Shown one piece after another: positions 53,943 to 62,951 of a stretch of 64,000 nucleotides of DNA. Each line of letters starts with the position of its first letter. The first letter of the stretch is position 1. Under the pieces are notes generated by a model that saw only the letters and a program-made list of their open reading frames with translations, did not search any database and was not told the DNA's origin. The stretch is from Methylobacterium pseudosasicola (GTDB lineage Bacteria; Pseudomonadota; Alphaproteobacteria; Rhizobiales; Beijerinckiaceae). The stretch spans positions 1-64,000 of the forward strand of contig NZ_FOTK01000013.1 of NCBI RefSeq assembly GCF_900114535.1, given 5' to 3'. The translations under genes and the position numbers were made by a program.

Positions 53943-56564
53943 TTAGCCGCCTCCAAGGGTGCGCGCGACGATGTCGGCCGAGTCCCGCGAGAGGCCCGGG
54001 ATCGCCTTGATCCGATTAAGCATTTCGCCGGCTTTGCCGGCCCGCGATTTTTCCAGCCGGCGCCAGGATCCGAAGGCCGTCAGGAGCCGCGCGGCAACCT
54101 GTGGGTTGGTCGAATCGAGGGCCGCGACCGTGTCGGCGACGAGCGAAAAACCGGCTCCGTCGGGCCGCGCGAACTGAGTCGGGTTTCCGAATGCGAAACT
54201 TCCGACCAGGGCGCGCACCCGATTCGGGTTGGTCATCGTGAAGGCCGGGTGGATCTTGAGGCGGTTGATTCGCTCCAGGGTGCCGGGTTCGGGGATCTGC
54301 GCCTGGATGGCGAACCACTTGTCGAGGACCAGCGGTTCGTCGGCGAAACGCTCCGCGAAGGCCGCAAATGCATCCTCCCGGGCCTGGCCCGGGATCAGCG
54401 CCAGGGTGCCCAAAGCCGCCAGCCGGTCGGTCATGTTGGTGGCGTTCGCCAGGCGTTCCGCGGCACGCTTGGCCCCGGCCTCGGGATCGCCGGCGGCGAT
54501 CAGGTCGAGGGCGGCATTGCGCAGCGACCGGCGCCCGGCCGAGGCCGCGTCCGGGCTGTAAGTCGCGCCATCAGCCGGGGCGAGGGCGGCGTCGAGGTGC
54601 TCCAGGCGCGAGCGCAGGGCCCGGCCGAGACGCGCCCGCAGATCGAACCGCGCCCGGTGGATCGCGTCCGGATCGACGTCCGCCGGCAGGGAGTCGGCGG
54701 CCTCGCCCTCGCTCGGCAGGGCCAGGACCAGGGCCGCGAAGGCCGGGTCGGCCAGCGCCTCACCGTCGAGGAAGCGCCCCAGCGCCTCCGCGAAGGCATC
54801 GGCCCGGGCAGGATCGGGGTCGAGAATCAGCCGCAGGGCGACATCCTGCGCCGCCTGCCAGCGGTTGAACGGATCGCTGTCCTGCGCGAGCAGCCGCATG
54901 CGCTGGGCGTCGGTGAGGTCGAAATCGAGCCGCACCGGGGCCGAGAAGTCGCGCAGCAGCGACGGCACCGGCTCCTCGGTGACGGTCTCGAACACGATCT
55001 CGGCCTCGGCACGGTCGAGGACGAAGACCCCGTCCCGCACATCCGGGCAGGTGGCGCCCGTGAGCGGCCCCGCGGCGCCCACGAGGCCGAGGGCCACCGG
55101 GATCACCAGGGGCGGCGCGTCCTGGCCGGCTTCGCCGGGCAGGCTCTGAGCGAAGCGCAGGGTGCAACGGGCAACCTGGGCATCGTAGGCCATGGTGACG
55201 GACAGGCGCGGCGTGCCGGGCCGCTCGTACCAGCGGGCGAAGGCCGAGAGATCGCGCCCGGTCACCGCCGCGAAGGCCGCCAAAAAGTCCTCGACGGTGG
55301 CGGCGCGGCCGTCATTGTCCGCGAAGTACCGGTCCATGCCGGCCCGGAACGCCTCCGGGCCGATCAGCGTGCGCAGCATCCGGACGATCTCGGCGCCCTT
55401 GTCGTAGACGGTGGCCGTGTAGAAGTTGTTGATCTCGGCATAGGCCCGCGGCCGCACCGGGTGGCGCAGGGGGCCGGCATCCTCGGGGAATTGCCGGGCC
55501 CGCAGAGAGCGGACCTCGGCGATCCGGTGGACCGGCCGGGAGCGCATGTCGGAGGAGAATTCCTGGTCGCGGAAGACCGTCAGCCCCTCCTTGAGGCAGA
55601 GCTGGAACCAGTCCCGGCAGGTGACCCGGTTGCCCGACCAGTTGTGGAAATACTCGTGGGCGATGATCGCCTCGATCGCCGCGTAGTCGCCGTCGGTGGC
55701 GGTCTCGGGGCTTGCCAGGACGTATTTGTCGTTGAAGATGTTGAGGCCCTTGTTCTCCATGGCGCCCATGTTGAAGTCGGACACGGCGACGACGTTGAAC
55801 ACGTCGAGATCGTAGGGCCGGCCGAAGGCGGTCTCGTCCCACTTCATGGAGCGGATCACGGCGTCGAGGGCGTAGTCGGCGCGGGCTTCCTTGCCGGGCT
55901 CGACATAGACCGCGCAGGTGACGGCGCGGCCTTCTTGAGTGGTGAAGCGGGTCTCGACCTTGCCGAGCCGGCCGCCGACCAGGGCGAACAGGTAGGCGGG
56001 CTTCGGGTGCGGGTCGTGCCAGACCGCGAAATGCCGGTCCGCACCGACGGCGCCGAATTCGACGAGATTGCCGTTGCCGAGCAGCACCGGCGCCTCGGCC
56101 CGGTCCGCCTCGATGCGGGTGGTGTAGACCGCCATGACGTCGGGGCGGTCGAGGAAATAGGTGATCCGGCGGAAGCCGTCGGCCTCGCACTGGGTGCAGT
56201 AGACCCCGCTCGAGCGGTAAAGGCCCATCAGCTTGGTGTTGGCGGTCGGATCGACCTCGGTGACGAGGCGTAAGGTGAACGGCTGCTGCGGCGGGGCGTG
56301 CAGGCTGAGGCCCGATTGCGTCGCGGTGTAGGACTCCGCCGCGAGCGCCGCGCCGTCGAGGGCGACCGAGACCAGCCGGAGATCGTCGCCGTCGAGATGG
56401 AGCGGCGCGCCCGGCCGTCCGGCCGGGTTCGGGCGCAGGGCCAGGGTCGCGTCGATCCGGGTGGCGTGCGGGTCGAGGCGGATGTCGAGATCGACCCGGT
56501 CGATCAGGTAGTCGCTCGGCCGGTATTCCTCCAGGCGGATCAGCGGCGGCGTCTCGGTGCGCAT
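53943..56564 (-). CDS. pepN: Aminopeptidase N (M1 metallopeptidase)
   Basis: This is an 873-residue cytosolic enzyme releasing N-terminal residues from peptides. The zinc-binding motif HEYFHNW with the downstream Glu is near residues 300-325, and the exopeptidase motif GAMENKG precedes it. The N-terminal domain starts with MRTETPPLIRLEEYRPSDYL and the length matches proteobacterial PepN. A convergent gap of 180 bp separates it from the histidine kinase start. Confidence 0.96.
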   Translation of the reverse strand: MRTETPPLIRLEEYRPSDYLIDRVDLDIRLDPHATRIDATLALRPNPAGRPGAPLHLDGDDLRLVSVALDGAALAAESYTATQSGLSLHAPPQQPFTLRLVTEVDPTANTKLMGLYRSSGVYCTQCEADGFRRITYFLDRPDVMAVYTTRIEADRAEAPVLLGNGNLVEFGAVGADRHFAVWHDPHPKPAYLFALVGGRLGKVETRFTTQEGRAVTCAVYVEPGKEARADYALDAVIRSMKWDETAFGRPYDLDVFNVVAVSDFNMGAMENKGLNIFNDKYVLASPETATDGDYAAIEAIIAHEYFHNWSGNRVTCRDWFQLCLKEGLTVFRDQEFSSDMRSRPVHRIAEVRSLRARQFPEDAGPLRHPVRPRAYAEINNFYTATVYDKGAEIVRMLRTLIGPEAFRAGMDRYFADNDGRAATVEDFLAAFAAVTGRDLSAFARWYERPGTPRLSVTMAYDAQVARCTLRFAQSLPGEAGQDAPPLVIPVALGLVGAAGPLTGATCPDVRDGVFVLDRAEAEIVFETVTEEPVPSLLRDFSAPVRLDFDLTDAQRMRLLAQDSDPFNRWQAAQDVALRLILDPDPARADAFAEALGRFLDGEALADPAFAALVLALPSEGEAADSLPADVDPDAIHRARFDLRARLGRALRSRLEHLDAALAPADGATYSPDAASAGRRSLRNAALDLIAAGDPEAGAKRAAERLANATNMTDRLAALGTLALIPGQAREDAFAAFAERFADEPLVLDKWFAIQAQIPEPGTLERINRLKIHPAFTMTNPNRVRALVGSFAFGNPTQFARPDGAGFSLVADTVAALDSTNPQVAARLLTAFGSWRRLEKSRAGKAGEMLNRIKAIPGLSRDSADIVARTLGGG

Positions 56565-56650
56565 TCGGCTCTCTCCGGATCGGGTTCGGGCCCGTTCTGG
56601 TCCCTCGCGGGGCCGGGCGCAACGCGGTCCGGGAGCCTAGCCAGGCCGCG

Positions 56651-57049
56651 TCAGGGCGGCAGGCCCGCGGCTATGCCGTGCCGCTCCATCAGCGCGACGG
56701 CCTTCCTGTCGAAGGAGACGAAGGTCTCGCCGCCGAGCCAGCGGCCATCGAAGGCGATCACGCCGTCGGCGAAGTCGCCGCCGGCATCGAGCACGGCCAA
56801 TCCGGCTTCGACCGCGGGCCTGTTGGCGACCACGTTGCGCATGTCGAGGATGCGACGGATCGCGGCGGCGACATCGGCTCTTCGCACCCCGTAATGCCGC
56901 TCCAGCACCCAGACGAACTCACAGAGCGCGTGAACGCTGACGGCAACCAGTTCGGCCCGCTCCAGTGTCTCGACCGCCTTGTCCCGCTGCGCCACGTCGT
57001 CCCCGACGATCAGGCGCAGGAGGACATTGGTGTCGAGGCTGATCTTCAC
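56651..57049 (-). CDS. vapC: VapC-type PIN-domain toxin
   Basis: This is a 132-residue PIN ribonuclease. Acidic residues of the active site are Asp6 in SLDTNVLLR, Glu44, Asp95 in DFADGV and Asp114 in SFDRKAV. The start is GTG at 57049, overlapping the vapB stop (GTGA). VapC cleaves RNA, often initiator tRNA, when VapB is lost. The pair appears intact. Confidence 0.92.
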   Translation of the reverse strand: MKISLDTNVLLRLIVGDDVAQRDKAVETLERAELVAVSVHALCEFVWVLERHYGVRRADVAAAIRRILDMRNVVANRPAVEAGLAVLDAGGDFADGVIAFDGRWLGGETFVSFDRKAVALMERHGIAAGLPP

Positions 57050-57321
57050 GGGCGCTCGAGCCCACGCATCCCGGCCGCCGTGCCCGCTTCGGCGATGGCC
57101 TCGTTCACCTCGTCGATCGTGAGCCGGGCGCCGTTGGTGCGATCCTTCAGGAAGTCCTGCAGGTCCCGCCACGAGCCCTTGGCCTGATCGGCCTTCAGCT
57201 CCGCCCGTCCGTCGGGGAGGAGGTCGAGCCGGATCTTGCCTCCGGGCTTGATGCCCAGATGCTGCAGAATCTCCTTGCGGAACGTGACTTGGCCCCGCGC
57301 CGTGACAGTCAGTGTCGGCAT
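57046..57321 (-). CDS. vapB: VapB-type AbrB-family antitoxin
   Basis: This is a 91-residue protein with an N-terminal SpoVT/AbrB DNA-binding domain (TVTARGQVTFRKEILQHLGI, then GGKIRLDLLPDGRAEL) and a C-terminal toxin-binding tail. Ribosome-binding site GGGAGA precedes the ATG at 57321. It represses its own operon in the usual VapBC manner. It lies between the arsenic gene cluster and pepN. Confidence 0.92.
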   Translation of the reverse strand: MPTLTVTARGQVTFRKEILQHLGIKPGGKIRLDLLPDGRAELKADQAKGSWRDLQDFLKDRTNGARLTIDEVNEAIAEAGTAAGMRGLERP

Positions 57322-57362
57322 GATGCGATCTCCCGTCGGCGCCAGGGTAATGCGGTCGTGCA

Positions 57363-58577
57363 TTATGGTCGAGCGTCGGATAACGGCTCGCCGCTTGCCG
57401 CGGCACCGACTTTCTTCATTCGCCACAGCCCGCCGATCAGCCCGAGATTGATCACCGCGAGCAGCGCCAGCAGGCCCCACAGGGCGTCGGGCCCGATCCG
57501 AACCAGCAGGAAGGCGCCGAGCGGGGGCGCCAAGGCCTGGGCCACCAGACCGGGCCGGGCCAGGCGGCCGACCAGCCCGGCGTAATGCTCGGGGCCGAAC
57601 AGGGCGAGGGGCACGGTCCCACGCGCGATCGAGTAGATCCCGTTCCCGGCGCCGTAGATCGCCAGCGCCAAGCCGATCGCCGGCCCGTGCGAGGCCAGCA
57701 AGAGCAGGCCGAGGGCGACCAGCGTGAAGGCGGCGGTAAGAGTCCAGAGTGGGTGGTGTCGGCCCCGGTTGGCGATCTCCACCAGCCGGGCGCCGACCTG
57801 CGACGGCCCGATCAGGCCGCCATAGGCGACTGCGGCGGCCAGCGTTTCGCCCCGGGCCTGGAGCAGGGTCAGCAGATGCACCGAGACCAGCGCCATGATG
57901 GTGCCGCCGAGCACCAGCACGCCGGCCATCAGCAGGAAGGCGCGGGCCTGCCACGGCGCCAGCGGCACGACCGGGTGCGCCCGACCGGTCTCCGCCACAG
58001 CCCGGGGCGTGGCCGGCGGGATGAAGGCGAGGACCAACGGCAGCGTCACGGCCAGATGCAGGCCGGCATAGGCGAAGCAGGTCCCCCGCCAGCCGAGATG
58101 GGCGACCAGGAAAGCCGAGAGCGGCCAGCAGACCGTGCTGGCGAAGCCGCCGACCAGGGTCAGGGCCGTGATCGCGGAGCGTGCCTCGGATCCGTAGAGC
58201 CGGCCCAGCGTAGCGTAGGCGGGATCGTACAGGCCGCAGCCCATGCCGAGACCGAGGATCAGCCAGCCGGCGAGGAAGACCGGGAGCGTCGGGGCGAGGC
58301 CCAACACCGCGAGGCCCGCGGCGAGCAGCAGCGCCGCCGCCGCGAGAATCGGCCGCCCCCCGCGCCGCTGGATGACGGCGCCGACCCGCGGCGAGGCGAA
58401 GGCCGCCACCAGCAGGCCGAGGGACAAGCCGCCGACGATCCAGGCGAGCGGCCAGCCGGTGTCCCGGGCGATCGGCTCGGCCAGCACGGCCGGGATATAG
58501 AAGGAGGAGCCCCAGGCGAGGATCTGCACCACGCCGAGCGCCGCGATCACCGGCCAGCGGCGGGTTCGGTCGGCCAC
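57363..58577 (-). CDS. MFS transporter of the arsenic cluster
   Basis: This 404-residue permease has 12 predicted helices and the MFS loop motif RRGGRPIL near the first half. It starts 4 bp after arsB and is probably in its operon. MFS proteins linked to ars genes include ArsJ (needs an adjacent GAPDH, which is absent) and ArsK; neither identity is demonstrable here. It could export arsenical or other compounds. Confidence 0.85.
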   Translation of the reverse strand: MADRTRRWPVIAALGVVQILAWGSSFYIPAVLAEPIARDTGWPLAWIVGGLSLGLLVAAFASPRVGAVIQRRGGRPILAAAALLLAAGLAVLGLAPTLPVFLAGWLILGLGMGCGLYDPAYATLGRLYGSEARSAITALTLVGGFASTVCWPLSAFLVAHLGWRGTCFAYAGLHLAVTLPLVLAFIPPATPRAVAETGRAHPVVPLAPWQARAFLLMAGVLVLGGTIMALVSVHLLTLLQARGETLAAAVAYGGLIGPSQVGARLVEIANRGRHHPLWTLTAAFTLVALGLLLLASHGPAIGLALAIYGAGNGIYSIARGTVPLALFGPEHYAGLVGRLARPGLVAQALAPPLGAFLLVRIGPDALWGLLALLAVINLGLIGGLWRMKKVGAAASGEPLSDARP

Positions 58578-58581
58578 GGGC

Positions 58582-59877
58582 TCAGCCCGTCCCGAGGAGG
58601 GGCAGCCACAGGGCGAGCGCCAGCAGGGCGGCGAGCAGCACCGGCCCGGTGATGACGAGGCCGATCCGCATGTACTGGCCCCAGCCGATCCTTTGGCCCT
58701 TGCTCGCCAGCACGTGCAGCCACAGCAAAGTCGCGAGGCTGCCGATCGGGGTGAATTTCGGGCCGAGGTCGCAGCCGATCACGTTGGCGTAGACCATCAG
58801 CTCGCGCATCAGCGGCGACAGGTCGGGGGCCTGCTGGATCGCCAGCGCGCCGATCAGCACGCTCGGCATGTTGTTCATGACGGAGGACAGGATCGCGGCG
58901 CCGAAGCCGGCCCCGAGCGTCGCCACCAGCGGCCCGTATCCGGCCAGCCAGGCCAGGCCGCCGGCCAGGGCATCGGTCAGGCCGGCATTCCGGAGCCCGT
59001 AGACGACGAGATACATGCCGAGGCTGAACAGCACGATCTGCCACGGCGCGCCGGCCAGCACCTTGCGGACCGGGATGCGCCCGCCCCTGCGCGCGAGCAG
59101 CAGGAGCACGGCCGCGCCCGCGCAGGTGACCACCGAGACCGGCACCCCGAACGGCGCGGTGACGAAATAGGCGACGAGCAGCAGGCCGAGCAGCGGGAAG
59201 GCCGCTCGGAACAGCAGAGCGTCGCGGATTGCGTCGCGGGGCCGCTCCAGCTGGTCAACCGGGTAGGTGAGCGGCACCGCGGACCGGAAATACAGCCCCA
59301 GCACCAGCAGCGTGGCGGCGAGCGACACCAGATCGACCGGCACCATCACGGCGGCGTAACGCCCGAAGGTCACATCGAAGAAGTTCGCCGAGACGATGTT
59401 GACCAAGTTGGAGATCACCAGCGGCAGGCTGGTGGAATCCGCCACGAAACCGCAGGCGATGATGAAGGCCAGCGCGGCCCGCGGCTTGGAATCGAGCTTC
59501 AGCAGAATCGCCAGCACGATCGGCGTCAGCAGCAGCGCGGCCCCGTCATTAGCGAACACCGCCGCGATGGCGGCGCCGAGCAGCACCACCAGGGGAAACA
59601 GGCGCCGGCCCCGCCCGCCGCCCAAGCGGGCCACGTGCAGTGCCGCCCAGTGGAAGAACCCGGCCTCGTCCAGCAGCAGCGAGATGATGATCAGGGCGAC
59701 GAAGGTGAAGGTCGCGTCCCAGACGATGTGCCAGACCACCGGCACGTCGGCCGGCTGGATCACCCCCGTGGCGAGGGCCACGCCCGCCCCGATCAGGGCG
59801 CTCCAGCCGATCCCGAATCCCCCCGGCTGCCAGATGACGAAGACCAGGGTGACGGCGAAGATCGCGAAGGCGAGCAT
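58582..59877 (-). CDS. arsB: ArsB arsenite efflux permease
   Basis: This is a 431-residue ion transporter of the ArsB/NhaD superfamily with about 12 helices. Motifs [18 protein letters not shown] and [18 protein letters not shown] are those of ArsB and include the permease signature. It exports arsenite and antimonite across the inner membrane; no arsA is present. It is 27 bp after arsC. Confidence 0.94.
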   Translation of the reverse strand: MLAFAIFAVTLVFVIWQPGGFGIGWSALIGAGVALATGVIQPADVPVVWHIVWDATFTFVALIIISLLLDEAGFFHWAALHVARLGGGRGRRLFPLVVLLGAAIAAVFANDGAALLLTPIVLAILLKLDSKPRAALAFIIACGFVADSTSLPLVISNLVNIVSANFFDVTFGRYAAVMVPVDLVSLAATLLVLGLYFRSAVPLTYPVDQLERPRDAIRDALLFRAAFPLLGLLLVAYFVTAPFGVPVSVVTCAGAAVLLLLARRGGRIPVRKVLAGAPWQIVLFSLGMYLVVYGLRNAGLTDALAGGLAWLAGYGPLVATLGAGFGAAILSSVMNNMPSVLIGALAIQQAPDLSPLMRELMVYANVIGCDLGPKFTPIGSLATLLWLHVLASKGQRIGWGQYMRIGLVITGPVLLAALLALALWLPLLGTG

Positions 59878-59904
59878 GCGGGCGGGGTTCTTTCCGGCGC
59901 CGGA

Positions 59905-60345
59905 TCAGGCGAGACCGACGCGGCGACCGATCTCGTCCACCACCGGCTCGCCATCCTCCTTGACGAACGCGCCCTGCTGCGGCGGCAGCAGATCGAGCAC
60001 CAGCTCGGAGGGCCGGCACAGGCGGACGCCCCTCGGGCTGACCACGAGCGGCCGGTTCAGCAGGATCGGATGGGCCGCGACGGCATCGAGCAGCTGGTCG
60101 TCGGTCAAGGCCGGATCGGCGAGGCCGAGTTCGGCAAAGGGCGTGCCCTTCTCGCGCAGGGCGTCGCGCACCGAAAGGCCGGCCCGGGCCAGGAGCTGCT
60201 TGAGCAGGGTCCGTGCCGGCGGGGTCTTCAGATACTCGATCACGTGCGGCTCGAGGCCGGCATTGCGGATCATCGCCAGGGTGTTGCGGGAGGTGCCGCA
60301 GGCGGGGTTGTGGTAGATCACCACGTCGATGGCGTGATCAGGCAT
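59905..60345 (-). CDS. arsC: ArsC arsenate reductase (glutaredoxin type)
   Basis: This is a 146-residue enzyme reducing arsenate to arsenite. Catalytic Cys16 is in YHNPACGTSRN, and RPLVVSPRGVRLCRP carries the later conserved arginines. It overlaps the arsR stop by 8 bp. It is the glutaredoxin-coupled class, different from thioredoxin-linked low-molecular-weight-phosphatase types. Confidence 0.96.
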   Translation of the reverse strand: MPDHAIDVVIYHNPACGTSRNTLAMIRNAGLEPHVIEYLKTPPARTLLKQLLARAGLSVRDALREKGTPFAELGLADPALTDDQLLDAVAAHPILLNRPLVVSPRGVRLCRPSELVLDLLPPQQGAFVKEDGEPVVDEIGRRVGLA

Positions 60346-60697
60346 GGTCCACCTCGTTCGCGTTCGGGCCGCAGGTCGACAGGGCTGCGAGCGCCGGGGC
60401 GCAGAGCTCCGGGTGCCCCTGGCAGCAATCCGTCATGAGAAATTCGACCAGCCCGGATAGGACCGGGTAGGCGACGCTGTAGATGATCGAGCGCCCCGCC
60501 CGGCGGGACCCGATCAGCCCGGCTTGCTGCAACTCCTTCAGGTGGAAGGAGATGGTCGAGGCGGACACGCCAATGGCGGCGGCCAGGGCACCAGAGGCCA
60601 TGCCGTCCGGCCCGGCCTTCACCAGCGCCCGGAGTGCCCGCAGCCGGTGCTCCTGCCCCAGGGCCACGAAGGCCGCGAGGGCTTGCGGTTCGTCCAT
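60338..60697 (-). CDS. arsR: ArsR-family arsenic-responsive repressor
   Basis: This is a 119-residue winged-helix repressor. The recognition helix is in [19 protein letters not shown]. The metalloid site is at the C-terminus, Cys91-Cys92 and Cys99 in [10 protein letters not shown], similar to the AfArsR type rather than the ELCVCDL motif of E. coli. ATG at 60697 is chosen; a TTG at 60715 would place the start within the operator. It represses arsRCB and probably the divergent arsH until arsenite binds. Confidence 0.92.
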   Translation of the reverse strand: MDEPQALAAFVALGQEHRLRALRALVKAGPDGMASGALAAAIGVSASTISFHLKELQQAGLIGSRRAGRSIIYSVAYPVLSGLVEFLMTDCCQGHPELCAPALAALSTCGPNANEVDHA

Positions 60698-60709
60698 TTT
60701 CGTTTCAAC

Positions 60710-60729
60710 ATTCAAACGATCTTTTGAAT
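60710..60729. promoter_or_regulatory. ArsR operator palindrome
   Basis: ATTCAAA and TTTGAAT form a perfect 7-bp inverted repeat with a 6-bp spacer between the divergent arsR and arsH genes. This fits the ATTCAA-N6-TTGAAT operators of ArsR repressors. It sits 12-31 bp from the two start codons, so one bound dimer can block both promoters. Confidence 0.85.
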
Positions 60730-60747
60730 ATACGAGACAGCGCCCCC

Positions 60748-61494
60748 GTGGACAAGCCCGAGCAGCCCTTCGCCGACGGAATCCCGAATCTCAGCCGGCC
60801 GCATTTCGTGGTGCCGGATGCGGCACAGATCGCGGTGGCGCAGCCCTTCACGCACGCGCCGCGCTTCCTGGTCCTGTACGGCTCCCTGCGCGCGCGCTCG
60901 TTCAGCCGCTTCCTGGCCTACGAGGCGGCGCGCCTGCTCGAAGCCATGGGCGGCGAGGTCCGGATCTACGACGCCCACGGCCTGCCGCTGCCCGACGACA
61001 CCACCGCAGACCATCCGAAGGTGCAGGAGCTGCGTGCGCTCTCGGTCTGGTCGGAGGGGCAGGTCTGGGTCTCGCCCGAGCGGCACGGCAATCTCACCGG
61101 GGTGATGAAGAGCCAGATCGACTGGCTGCCGCTCAGCGAGGGCAGCCTGCGCCCGACGCAGGGGCGCACGCTCGCGGTGATGCAGGTCTCGGGCGGCTCG
61201 CAGAGCTTCAATGCGGTCAACAGCCTGCGACTGCTCGGCCGCTGGATGCGGATGATCACCATCCCGAACCAGTCCTCGGTGCCGATGGCCTACAAGGAGT
61301 TCGACGAGGCCGGCCGGATGAAGCCGGGGCCGCTCTACGAGCGTGTGGTCGATGTCTGCGAGGAGCTGATGAAGTTCACCCTGCTGACCCGCGAGCGCGC
61401 CGATTATCTCGTCGACCGCTACAGCGAGCGGAAGGAACGGGCGCCGGAGCGGCTTCGCGACGTGGCGACCGATATCGGCATCGGGAAGCCCTGA
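60748..61494 (+). CDS. arsH: ArsH organoarsenical oxidase
   Basis: This is a 248-residue NADPH-dependent FMN reductase-fold protein. FMN loop [20 protein letters not shown], the [20 protein letters not shown] segment and the closing [17 protein letters not shown] are all typical of ArsH. ArsH oxidises trivalent methyl- and phenyl-arsenicals. GTG start at 60748 begins just after the ArsR operator. It completes the detoxification set. Confidence 0.95.
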   Translation: MDKPEQPFADGIPNLSRPHFVVPDAAQIAVAQPFTHAPRFLVLYGSLRARSFSRFLAYEAARLLEAMGGEVRIYDAHGLPLPDDTTADHPKVQELRALSVWSEGQVWVSPERHGNLTGVMKSQIDWLPLSEGSLRPTQGRTLAVMQVSGGSQSFNAVNSLRLLGRWMRMITIPNQSSVPMAYKEFDEAGRMKPGPLYERVVDVCEELMKFTLLTRERADYLVDRYSERKERAPERLRDVATDIGIGKP

Positions 61495-61643
61495 CGCGGG
61501 CCGGGCGGCCTACTCGCCCGAGGGCCGGCGCTCTAGCTAGGACAGCGACCGGCCCGGCCGGCCAAATCCGTTTCAGTTTCCGTTTCCGTTTCCGCCGAGG
61601 GCGCCGCGACGGCCCTCGCTCCAACCCAAGGGATAGCCGCCTG

Positions 61644-62084
61644 ATGGAATACCTGCACACGATGGTCCGGGTGGCCGATCTCGACCTGGCGCTCGCCTTC
61701 TACGTCGACACGTTCGGCCTGAAGGAAGTCCGACGCATCGAGAACGAGAAGGGCCGCTTCACCCTGGTCTTCCTGGCCGCCCCCGGGGATGTCGAGCGGG
61801 CGCAGGCGAGCAAGTCGCCGCTGATCGAGCTGACCTACAACTGGGATCCGGAGACCTATTCCGGCGGGCGCAATTTCGGGCACCTCGCCTATCAGGTCGA
61901 CGACATTTACGCCTTCTGCGCGCAGCTGAAGGACAAGGGCGTGACCATCAACCGTCCGCCCCGCGACGGCTACATGGCCTTCGTGAAGTCGCCGGACGGG
62001 ATCTCCATCGAGATCCTGCAGAAGGGCGGCGCCAAGGAGCCTCAGGAGCCCTGGGCGTCGATGGAGAACACCGGCAGCTGGTAA
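61644..62084 (+). CDS. gloA: Lactoylglutathione lyase (glyoxalase I)
   Basis: This is a 146-residue VOC-fold metalloenzyme. Zinc/nickel ligands are in LHTMVRVADL (His5), the IELTYNW strand, FGHLAYQVDD and ISIEILQKG. It converts the methylglyoxal-glutathione hemithioacetal to lactoylglutathione. It follows arsH by 149 bp with a short start context and is probably independently expressed. Confidence 0.94.
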   Translation: MEYLHTMVRVADLDLALAFYVDTFGLKEVRRIENEKGRFTLVFLAAPGDVERAQASKSPLIELTYNWDPETYSGGRNFGHLAYQVDDIYAFCAQLKDKGVTINRPPRDGYMAFVKSPDGISIEILQKGGAKEPQEPWASMENTGSW

Positions 62085-62134
62085 AGCTCCCGGCACCCTT
62101 GACCCGGACGGCGGCGCGGGCGCATCTGCCCGCG

Positions 62135-62533
<399 letters not shown>

Positions 62534-62951
62534 CAACCGCCCGAAAGACGCGCCGCGACAACGTTTGGCGCCGCGCTCGGCCGCCTGCCGGAGCGCTCGG
62601 GGAAGACCCAAAAATCCCGCGCGGCGAAAACCTTCGGTTAACCGTACCGGGGTCAGATCGGTCAGCGCCGCTGCGCCAGGCGCGTGCGTTGACGATCCTC
62701 CGAGGCCCATGATACCCGGCATCCTCCCGTCAACGGCGTGTATCGGATCGCCGGGCGTCACCTGCACAGGTGCAGGTCCCGTCCGTGCGCGGCGTTTTGC
62801 GCGCTCTGCATCCGGTGCCGTTCCCGTCACGCGCGCCGCGCTCGCGCGGCCCGGCACAGGGCACCATGAGACGCACCAGCCGCATCCGCGCCGGAGCCCC
62901 CGGTTCGCGCCGAATTCCCGTCCGTCCCTGCGCCGCCCCGGCGAGGCCCGC
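62534..62951. other. Intergenic region between rnpB and rsmH
   Basis: No gene is evident in these 418 bp; mraZ, often just before rsmH in other bacteria, is not seen. A palindrome CCTGCAC-AG-GTGCAGG is at 62761-62776. A weak TTGACG with a poor -10 lies near 62689. The promoter of the cell-wall/division genes is probably here. Confidence 0.6.

Noticed and set aside
53826..56273. 815-codon plus-strand open frame opposite pepN
   Set aside because: pepN is certain from HEYFHNW and GAMENKG; the antisense frame has no motif.
62534..62951. mraZ gene before rsmH
   Set aside because: No frame shows the MraZ start pattern or its DNA-binding repeats.
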